NCBI GenBank assembly: GCA_937906165.1
Contig: CALCYA010000038.1
Coordinates: 1-15,798, forward strand
Reading direction: 5' to 3'
DNA length: 15,798 bases
Source: an uncultured Bacteroidales bacterium
GTDB taxonomy: Bacteria; Bacteroidota; Bacteroidia; Bacteroidales; Bacteroidaceae
The notes under the pieces: model-generated
Seen by the model: the letters and a program-made list of their open reading frames with translations, nothing else
Database searches by the model: none
What the model was told of the DNA's origin: nothing
Program-made: the position numbers and the translations under genes
Part shown: positions 6,029 to 12,168 of the stretch, in pieces
How positions within the stretch are numbered: the stretch's first letter is position 1
Layout of the letters: every line of letters starts with the position of its first letter

Positions 6029-6090
6029 ATAATATGTAATTATCTATCTAATTATTTGCTCAATGCGCCTGCGATATCCACTGCGATAGC
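6020..6090. repeat. 71-bp direct repeat, right copy (3' end of the live GGGtGRT gene)
   Basis: Partner of 1956-2026 (67 of 71 identical). It includes the last 12 codons, the stop and the 3'-UTR of the intact gene. Confidence 0.8.
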
Positions 6091-7062
6091 AACAGTTGCA
6101 CCTACCATTGGGTTGTTACCGATGCCGAGGAAGCCCATCATCTCCACGTGTGCGGGAACTGATGAAGAACCTGCGAACTGTGCATCTGAGTGCATACGGC
6201 CCATTGTGTCGGTCATACCGTAAGAAGCAGGACCTGCAGCCATGTTGTCTGGGTGCAATGTGCGGCCTGTACCACCACCTGAAGCTACTGAGAAGTAGTT
6301 CTGGCCTGCGAGTACGCGCTCCTTCTTGTATGTACCTGCAACCGGGTGCTGGAAGCGTGTCGGGTTAGTTGAGTTTCCTGTGATAGATACGTCAACGCCT
6401 TCCTTCCACATGATGGCAACGCCCTCACGAACGTCGTCGGCACCGTAGCAACGTACCTTTGCACGAGGACCGTCGCTGTAAGCGATCTCACGGACAACCT
6501 TCAACTCACCTGTGAAGTAGTCGAACTCTGTCTGTACGTATGTGAAACCGTTGATGCGAGAGATAATCTGTGCAGCGTCCTTGCCAAGACCGTTGAGGAT
6601 ACAACGGAGAGGCTCCTTACGAACCTTGTCTGCCTTAGCGGCAATCTTGATAGCACCCTCGGCAGCAGCGAATGACTCGTGACCTGCAAGGAATGCGAAG
6701 CACTTTGTCTCCTCGCGGAGCAAGCGTGCTGCGAGGTTACCGTGGCCGATACCTACCTTGCGGTCGTCAGCAACTGAACCTGGGATACAGAATGCCTGCA
6801 AACCGAGACCGATTGCCTCAGCTGCGTCTGCAGCGTTTGAGCAACCTTTCTTCAATGCGATGGCAGCACCTACAACGTAAGCCCACTTTGCATTCTCGAA
6901 ACAGATTGGCTGTGTCTCCTCACAAATCTTGTAAGGGTCGATACCGTACTGTTCGCAAATCTCGTTAGCCTCTTCGATAGAAGCGATACCATTCTCGTTA
7001 AGTACAGCGAGGATCTGCTTGATACGACGATCCTGACTTTCAAATTTTACGGGTCTTATCAT
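6052..7062 (-). CDS. GGGtGRT family protein
   Basis: This 336-residue protein contains the family's name motif GGGTGRT at 262-268 and the conserved C-terminal run GRMHSDAQF (288-296). The family is widespread in anaerobes, and its members commonly neighbour a NifU-like scaffold protein. Its biochemical role is not established. The start is fixed at 7062 by a strong Shine-Dalgarno AGGAGG (7071-7076) 8 nt upstream. A longer frame up to 7134 would overlap the previous gene and lacks support. The gene begins 13 nt after the upstream stop and ends in its own terminator. Cysteines at 46, 54, 74, 92, 121, 154 and 205 could be relevant to an Fe-S link, but that is speculation. Confidence 0.9.
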   Translation of the reverse strand: MIRPVKFESQDRRIKQILAVLNENGIASIEEANEICEQYGIDPYKICEETQPICFENAKWAYVVGAAIALKKGCSNAADAAEAIGLGLQAFCIPGSVADDRKVGIGHGNLAARLLREETKCFAFLAGHESFAAAEGAIKIAAKADKVRKEPLRCILNGLGKDAAQIISRINGFTYVQTEFDYFTGELKVVREIAYSDGPRAKVRCYGADDVREGVAIMWKEGVDVSITGNSTNPTRFQHPVAGTYKKERVLAGQNYFSVASGGGTGRTLHPDNMAAGPASYGMTDTMGRMHSDAQFAGSSSVPAHVEMMGFLGIGNNPMVGATVAIAVDIAGALSK

Positions 7063-7070
7063 AGCTTTGT

Positions 7071-7076
7071 CCTCCT
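7071..7076 (-). promoter_or_regulatory. Strong Shine-Dalgarno for the GGGtGRT gene
   Basis: AGGAGG on the minus strand overlaps the first base of the upstream stop codon and lies 8 nt before the ATG at 7062. Strong SD sites are unusual in this phylum, and this one decides the start. Confidence 0.75.
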
Positions 7077-7777
7077 TATTCTTTACGTGGGTCAATATAC
7101 TTAACTGCACCTGCCTCCTCTGAGAAGCGGCCATAAGACTTTGTCAATTTCTTGACAGCCTCGTTGGCGTCAGTGCCCTTCTTGATCTCATCCATGAGCT
7201 GGCCGAGGTTGATGAACTCGTAACCGCAAATCTCGTCGTTCTTGTCGAGAGCGAGGCGTGTGATGTAACCCTCTGCCATCTCGAGGTAACGTGAACCCTT
7301 TGCCAATGTACCGTAGAGAGTACCTGTCTGGCTGCGGAGACCCTTACCCAAGTCCTCAAGACCTGCACCGATGATCAGACCACCCTCTGAGAACGCTGAC
7401 TGGCTGCGGCCGTAAACAATCTGCAGGAAGAGCTCGCGCATTGCAGTGTTGATGGCGTCGCAAACAAGGTCAGTGTTGAGAGCCTCAAGGATTGTCTTGC
7501 CAGGAAGAATCTCAGATGCCATAGCAGCCGAGTGTGTCATACCTGAACAACCGATAGTCTCGACAAGAGCCTCCTGGATGATACCGTTCTTGATGTTCAA
7601 TGAGAGCTTGCACGCACCCTGCTGAGGAGCGCACCAACCGATACCGTGTGTAAAGCCTGAAATGTCAGCAACCTCCTTTGCCTTGATCCACTTGCCCTCT
7701 TCAGGGATTGGAGCAGGACCGTGGTTAGGACCTTTCTTTACAACACACATGTTTTCTACTTCGTGTGAATAAACCAT
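7076..7777 (-). CDS. NifU-like iron-sulfur cluster assembly scaffold protein
   Basis: The 233-residue protein has a NifU/IscU-like core. WCAPQQGAC (48-56) and ETIGCSGMTHSAAMASEI (73-90), followed by GKTILEAL (93-100), resemble the Fe-S scaffold pattern of a cysteine before a small-residue helix and a GKT turn. Cysteines C49, C56, C77 and C106 are candidate ligands. I chose the ATG at 7777, since the frame open to 7984 would run through its own promoter at 7853-7823 and encode a non-matching N-terminus. It is the first gene of the operon with the GGGtGRT protein. The protein is longer than IscU, which fits the variant annotated beside GGGtGRT genes. What cluster it serves is unknown. Confidence 0.82.
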   Translation of the reverse strand: MVYSHEVENMCVVKKGPNHGPAPIPEEGKWIKAKEVADISGFTHGIGWCAPQQGACKLSLNIKNGIIQEALVETIGCSGMTHSAAMASEILPGKTILEALNTDLVCDAINTAMRELFLQIVYGRSQSAFSEGGLIIGAGLEDLGKGLRSQTGTLYGTLAKGSRYLEMAEGYITRLALDKNDEICGYEFINLGQLMDEIKKGTDANEAVKKLTKSYGRFSEEAGAVKYIDPRKE

Positions 7778-7822
7778 AATTGTTGTATGTTTAAAATGTG
7801 AAACATAGTCTCTTTCAATCTG

Positions 7823-7853
7823 CGAAATTAGTAAAAATAATGTCTTGAACAAA
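7823..7853 (-). promoter_or_regulatory. Bacteroidetes-type promoter for the NifU-like/GGGtGRT operon
   Basis: On the minus strand TTTG (7853-7850), 19 nt, then TAATTTCG (7830-7823) match the consensus with one mismatch (C for T). The leader is about 40 nt. Confidence 0.62.
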
Positions 7854-7939
7854 AGTTGACGGGTTTTTTTATTCATAAAAATTCCGTCAGTCATAAAAAT
7901 ATATAAAAGCAGCGGATATTTGCAATGCGAGTGCACGCA

Positions 7940-7963
7940 TTTGGCATTTTCTTCGTATCTTCG
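7940..7963 (+). promoter_or_regulatory. Possible promoter for the lipoprotein-smpB unit
   Basis: TATCTTCG at 7956-7963 resembles the -7 element with one mismatch and lies 41 nt before the start codon. TTTG at 7940-7943 is only 12 nt upstream, too close for the usual spacing, so only the -7 part is credible. Confidence 0.35.
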
Positions 7964-8004
7964 CGGCTGATTATTCTGTAACATAAAATTATATTTAAAT
8001 AACT

Positions 8005-8727
8005 ATGAAAAGATTTTTTGGCGTTGCGGCCATGCTGATGGCTACTGTTGCATTCTTCTCTTGTGACCCTGCAGAGAGTGAGTACAAGTTCGATTATTAT
8101 TACGACAATATATATACCGTAAACAAGCATAAGGTTCGTCCGGAGTTCGCCGACTCGCTTATCGCCATCTCGAATATGGATAAGTTCGGCCTTGAGACCG
8201 GTCAGCGCGCACATATGGTATTGCGCAATTACTATGACTACTCTACAATGAAGGCTCCCAAATGGGAGATTTCAAGCATTGTGGATATTATTCCTACATT
8301 GCCGCTTCAGACTCTGGACAGTGTTGCAGCAGCAGGGTACAACACTCTGTTTACAAAGCTCAACTATTATGAGCTGATGGACAGATATGTACAGCCTGTA
8401 TGGGTTTGGGATAATCGTCAGAACATAAACATCTCGTTTCAGGGATTGAAGGATAATGCGGAGTTCGCGATGACAGTACGTGGCGTGTATGATGGTTGCG
8501 TCGAACTTGATTTGCTTGCCAAGGCAAAGCGCTCGGGTAACGTGACATCATGCAAACTGCTTACTTTTGACCTTTCAAATGTAGCCGATTTCTTTAGCGA
8601 AGAGGACAAAAGAAGTGTGGCGGGAATTGACTCGCTGAAAACAAGGATATATTTCATGCGCGAGGAGAATGGTGTTGCCAAGGAGGTAAATATTCTGGGC
8701 GGCAAGTTCCCCAATCCTGTAAAGTGA
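8005..8727 (+). CDS. Lipoprotein, possibly NigD-like
   Basis: The 240-residue product starts with a lipoprotein signal: MKRFF, a hydrophobic stretch, and a lipobox ending FFSC at 17-20, so C20 is the lipidated residue. Acidic residues follow (D21, E24, E26), which could favour surface display in Bacteroidetes. The mature part shows two beta-rich segments, about 55-105 (ETGQRAHMVLRNYYDY) and about 130-235 (an alternating pattern closing with TRIYFMRE). Size and layout recall NigD-like lipoproteins of Bacteroidales, but no diagnostic motif settles it. The stop codon at 8725-8727 is 2 nt before the smpB ATG, so the two are probably cotranscribed and translationally coupled. Function unknown. Confidence 0.78.
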   Translation: MKRFFGVAAMLMATVAFFSCDPAESEYKFDYYYDNIYTVNKHKVRPEFADSLIAISNMDKFGLETGQRAHMVLRNYYDYSTMKAPKWEISSIVDIIPTLPLQTLDSVAAAGYNTLFTKLNYYELMDRYVQPVWVWDNRQNINISFQGLKDNAEFAMTVRGVYDGCVELDLLAKAKRSGNVTSCKLLTFDLSNVADFFSEEDKRSVAGIDSLKTRIYFMREENGVAKEVNILGGKFPNPVK

Positions 8728-8729
8728 TT

Positions 8730-9191
8730 ATGGACAAGAGAGTTTCCAATGTAAACATAAAGAACCGCAGGGCTTCGTTCGATTATATCGTTACGGAGAC
8801 ATACACTGCCGGAATCGTGCTGACGGGTACCGAGATAAAGTCGATAAGGCAGTCAAAGGCGAGCCTTGCCGATACCTATTGTACCTTCATCAACGAGGAA
8901 CTGTGGGTGAAGAATATGCACGTGGCCGAGTATTTCTATGGTTCGTACAACAACCACACAGCGCGTCGCGACCGTAAACTGTTGCTTGAGCGTAAGGAAC
9001 TGCGAAAACTCAAGCAGGCAGTGAAGAACCCGGGTTTCACCATTGTACCTATGCGGCTTTTCATAAACGAGAAGGGGCTTGCAAAACTTGTCATTGCTCT
9101 TGCACGCGGTAAGCATGAGTATGATAAACGTGAATCAATAAAGGAACGCGATGACAAACGCGAGATGGACCGTATAAAGAGACATTTCTGA
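8730..9191 (+). CDS. smpB: SsrA-binding protein SmpB
   Basis: SmpB binds the tRNA-like domain of tmRNA and brings it to stalled ribosomes for trans-translation in the cytoplasm. The 153-residue product shows the family pattern: NRRASFDYIV near the N-terminus, TGTEIKSIR (31-39), a basic central part with ERKELRKLK, and the C-terminal tail YDKRESIKERDDKRE that enters the decoding centre. I chose the ATG at 8730, 2 nt after the upstream stop. A GTG at 8724 in frame would overlap the upstream gene and adds only two residues. Length is normal. The tmRNA gene itself is not in this window. Confidence 0.97.
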   Translation: MDKRVSNVNIKNRRASFDYIVTETYTAGIVLTGTEIKSIRQSKASLADTYCTFINEELWVKNMHVAEYFYGSYNNHTARRDRKLLLERKELRKLKQAVKNPGFTIVPMRLFINEKGLAKLVIALARGKHEYDKRESIKERDDKREMDRIKRHF

Positions 9192-9197
9192 TAAGGC

Positions 9198-9230
9198 TTT
9201 TACTCTATCCTCTTGATGGGTAGAGTAAAA
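9198..9230 (+). terminator. Terminator after smpB
   Basis: The 13-nt arms (9198-9210 and 9218-9230) pair fully with one G-T wobble, over a 7-nt loop. TGCTTTTAT follows. It separates the lipoprotein-smpB unit from metH. Confidence 0.7.
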
Positions 9231-9287
9231 TGCTTTTATATATAACCGATTGTGCCGTGATTATGTTGCGGCTATGCAAAAAATAAG

Positions 9288-12029
9288 ATGAAAATCACTG
9301 ATGCAATAAAAGAGAGAATCCTTGTGCTCGACGGTGCTATGGGTACAATGATACAGCGATATGCACTTGAGGAAGAGGCTTTCCGCGGTGCGCTGCTTGC
9401 CGGACACCCGATGCAGCTCAAAGGCAATAATGATCTTCTGGTGCTTACACGCCCGGATGTTATCCGCGAGATACATTCGAAGTATCTTGCAGCAGGTGCC
9501 GATATCATAGAGACCTGTACTTTCAATGCAAATGCGATATCCCAGAGTGAATATGGTTGTGCGCACTTGTGTGCAGATATAAACCGCCGTGCTGCTGAAC
9601 TTGCACGTGAGGTTGCCGATAGTTTCTCCACAGCCGATAAACCACGCTTTGTAGCAGGTTCGGTAGGGCCAACCGGCCGCACTTGTTCAATGAGCCCCGA
9701 CGTTGAGAATCCCGCGTTGCGTAATGTCACATTCGATATGCTTGTGGATGCATATAAGGAGCAGATGACTTCTCTCATTGAGGGTGGGGTGGATGCCTTG
9801 CTCTGTGAGACAATATTCGATACACTGAATGCCAAGGCAGCACTCTGCGCAGCAGAGGAGGCGATGGAAAGAGCCGGTCGCGAGGTGCCTGTGATGCTGT
9901 CGTTTACGATTGCCGACACGCAAGGACGTGTTCTCTCGGGACAGACGCTCGAGGCAGTGTTGGCTTCAATCACGGGGCACAAGATATTGTCGGTGGGCCT
10001 GAACTGCTCGTTCGGAGCAAGGGATATGAAGCCTTTCCTCAAACGATTGAGCGATATTGCGCCTTATTATGTGAGCGTGTACCCGAATGCGGGTTTGCCG
10101 AATGCGTTGGGCGAGTATGACCAGTCGCCTTCAGAAATGGCTGCCATTGTAAAGGAGTATGTTCAGGAAGGACTTGTGAACGTGATTGGCGGTTGCTGCG
10201 GAACAACGGACGAGTTCATTGCCCTGTTCCCGCCAATGGTAGATGGTGTGCAGCCGCGGTGCCCCCATGAGGCTCCGAGGGAGATGTGGCTGTCGGGACT
10301 TGAGCGTCTGGCGGTTAATCCTGCAATGAATTTCATTAATGTGGGCGAGCGCTGCAATGTCGCGGGCTCACGCAAATTCCTGCGCCTGATAAACGAGAAG
10401 AACTACACCGAGGCGCTTACCATTGCACGCAAGCAGGTTGAGGATGGTGCGCAGGTGATAGATATAAATATGGACGACGGTCTGCTCGATGCGCGTGAAG
10501 AGATGAGGACTTTCCTGAATATGCTCGCATGCGAACCGGACATTGCACGTGTTCCGGTGATGGTGGATTCCTCCGATTGGGAGGTTATAAAGGAGGGACT
10601 CAAATGCATACAGGGCCGTTCAATAGTCAATTCTATCTCCCTTAAAGAGGGTGAGGAGGTATTCCTGTCGCGTGCCCGAGAGGCCAAGAGATTGGGCGCT
10701 GCGATAGTGGTGATGGCATTTGACGAGAAAGGTCAGGCCACAACCTATGAACGTAAGATTGAGGTGTGCGGCCGTGCCTACGGCTTGTTGACAAAAGAGG
10801 TAGGCTTTGCTCCGCACGATATAATATTTGACCCCAATATCCTTGCAATAGCAACGGGTATTGAGGAACATGCGGCATACGGTCTTGACTTTATACGTGC
10901 ATGTGCGTGGATAAAGGAGAACCTGCCGGGAGCGCATATAAGCGGTGGAGTGAGCAACCTGTCATTCTCTTTCCGTGGCAACAACTATGTGCGTGAGGCA
11001 TTGCATGCCGTGTTCCTCTATCATGCGATAGCTGCCGGTATGGATATGGGCATAGTGAATCCACAGACATCTGTGCAGTATGAGGATATTCCTGCTCAGC
11101 TGCGTGAGGTGATGGAGGACGTGGTCCTCAACCGTAATGCCTATGCAACTGAGCGTATTATTACTTTGGCTGCGGAACTGAAGGAATCGGGCACCGCAGT
11201 ACAGCAGACTGCGACCGAGGCATGGCGTGACGGCACGGTAGAGGAGCGCTTGAAAGTGGCTCTCGTAAAAGGTATTAGTGACTATCTTGTTCAGGACCTT
11301 GATGAGGCTGTCGCAAAATATGGTAGTGCAGTGGATGTCATCGGTGGTCCGCTGATGGACGGAATGGGATATGTAGGCGAGCTTTTCGGTGCAGGAAAGC
11401 TGTTCCTGCCACAGGTGGTGAAGAGCGCGCGTACAATGAAACAGATGGTTGCTGTGTTGCAACCGTTGATTGAGAGTGAGAACAGTACACGTAACGCGTC
11501 CGCAGGCTGTGTGGTTGTTGCTACTGTCAAAGGCGATGTCCATGACATAGGCAAGAATATCGCATCGGTTGTAATGGGATGCAACGGATATGATGTCGTT
11601 GACTTGGGTGTGATGGTGCCGGCCGAAAGGATTGTGGCAGAGGCTATTGAGCGCAAGGCAGACATTGTTGCATTGAGCGGTCTTATAACACCGTCACTCG
11701 AGGAGATGAGAACAACTGTCAAGGCTATGGAGGCTGCAGGGCTCAGGATTCCGGTCCTTATAGCGGGGGCGACCACCAGCCCGTTGCACACTGCACTTAA
11801 GATTGCACCGGAGTATGGCGCACCGGTGGTGCACGTAAAGGATGTGTCGCAGAATGTGGTTGTAGCAGCCGAACTGCTCGGTGGCACTGAACGTTACGAA
11901 GCGTTTGTTGAAGCACTTGAAATAGAACAACAAGCCTTGCGTGCGCAGGCCGCATCGAAAGTGGCAGCACCGTTGCGTTCTCTTGAGGAAGCCCGTGGAA
12001 ACAGGCTGAATCTGTTTTATGAAGAGTGA
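9288..12029 (+). CDS. metH: B12-dependent methionine synthase lacking the reactivation domain
   Basis: MetH transfers a methyl group from 5-methyl-tetrahydrofolate through cobalamin to homocysteine. The 913 residues contain three modules in order. The homocysteine domain (about 1-330) has zinc ligands C240, C303 and C304 (NCSFG and GGCCGTT). The folate (pterin-binding) domain starts with FINVGERCNVAGS (about 345). The cobalamin module (about 650-900) has DxHxxG in GDVHDIGKN with the cobalt-ligating H752, plus ALSGLITPS and AGATTS for the nucleotide tail. The frame ends right after this module. The AdoMet-binding reactivation domain of the roughly 1,227-residue E. coli enzyme is absent, with no frameshift visible, so a separately encoded activation protein is expected elsewhere. 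The ATG at 9288 has no clear SD. I see no cobalamin riboswitch in the 96-nt upstream gap. Confidence 0.96.
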   Translation: MKITDAIKERILVLDGAMGTMIQRYALEEEAFRGALLAGHPMQLKGNNDLLVLTRPDVIREIHSKYLAAGADIIETCTFNANAISQSEYGCAHLCADINRRAAELAREVADSFSTADKPRFVAGSVGPTGRTCSMSPDVENPALRNVTFDMLVDAYKEQMTSLIEGGVDALLCETIFDTLNAKAALCAAEEAMERAGREVPVMLSFTIADTQGRVLSGQTLEAVLASITGHKILSVGLNCSFGARDMKPFLKRLSDIAPYYVSVYPNAGLPNALGEYDQSPSEMAAIVKEYVQEGLVNVIGGCCGTTDEFIALFPPMVDGVQPRCPHEAPREMWLSGLERLAVNPAMNFINVGERCNVAGSRKFLRLINEKNYTEALTIARKQVEDGAQVIDINMDDGLLDAREEMRTFLNMLACEPDIARVPVMVDSSDWEVIKEGLKCIQGRSIVNSISLKEGEEVFLSRAREAKRLGAAIVVMAFDEKGQATTYERKIEVCGRAYGLLTKEVGFAPHDIIFDPNILAIATGIEEHAAYGLDFIRACAWIKENLPGAHISGGVSNLSFSFRGNNYVREALHAVFLYHAIAAGMDMGIVNPQTSVQYEDIPAQLREVMEDVVLNRNAYATERIITLAAELKESGTAVQQTATEAWRDGTVEERLKVALVKGISDYLVQDLDEAVAKYGSAVDVIGGPLMDGMGYVGELFGAGKLFLPQVVKSARTMKQMVAVLQPLIESENSTRNASAGCVVVATVKGDVHDIGKNIASVVMGCNGYDVVDLGVMVPAERIVAEAIERKADIVALSGLITPSLEEMRTTVKAMEAAGLRIPVLIAGATTSPLHTALKIAPEYGAPVVHVKDVSQNVVVAAELLGGTERYEAFVEALEIEQQALRAQAASKVAAPLRSLEEARGNRLNLFYEE

Positions 12030-12107
12030 TAGCCCGAAAGGATTTGTTGTATTTGTCTTGTTTTTGTTAAAATTGATTAATATAACATTATTGTAACATA
12101 TCTGCGA

Positions 12108-12115
12108 TAATTTTG
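12108..12115 (+). promoter_or_regulatory. Possible -7 promoter element for the Ca2+-ATPase gene
   Basis: TAATTTTG fits TAnnTTTG exactly and lies 53 nt before the ATG at 12169. The nearest TTG (12091-12093) is only 14 nt upstream, shorter than usual. The 139-nt gap after metH shows no convincing hairpin terminator. Confidence 0.45.
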
Positions 12116-12168
12116 TCTCAAAATATAAGTTACATATCTTGTATTTGTATTTAGATTGTTATTTGTTT

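Larger units (their letters stand above)
5366..6051. other. Long intergenic region with promoter, conserved-looking block and terminator
   Basis: Apart from the XRE promoter (5421-5451) and the GGGtGRT terminator (5989-6028), no gene is supported. From about 5700 to 5945 several short frames are open on both strands: 28 codons (minus) from 5854 with AGGAGG 22 nt upstream, 28 codons (plus) from 5744, and 53 codons (minus, 5903-5742) without a start. None is convincing. The block may be a dispersed repeat or a gene remnant. Confidence 0.5.

Noticed and set aside
1..6051. Integrase, transposase or tRNA attachment gene for the island
   Set aside because: I found none on either strand. The direct repeats are within a protein-coding gene's 3' end, so a classical tRNA-site element is not supported.
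7063..7134. Longer N-terminus for the GGGtGRT protein
   Set aside because: It would overlap the upstream gene; the AGGAGG 8 nt before the ATG at 7062 fixes the shorter start.
7778..7984. Longer N-terminus for the NifU-like protein
   Set aside because: It would run through the promoter at 7823-7853 and has no similarity to scaffold proteins.
9192..9287. Cobalamin riboswitch before metH
   Set aside because: The gap is only 96 nt, a third of it terminator, and no B12-box-like sequence is seen.
9272..11933. Long minus-strand open frames opposite metH (up to 256 codons)
   Set aside because: They mirror the codon pattern of metH, whose domains and catalytic residues are complete.
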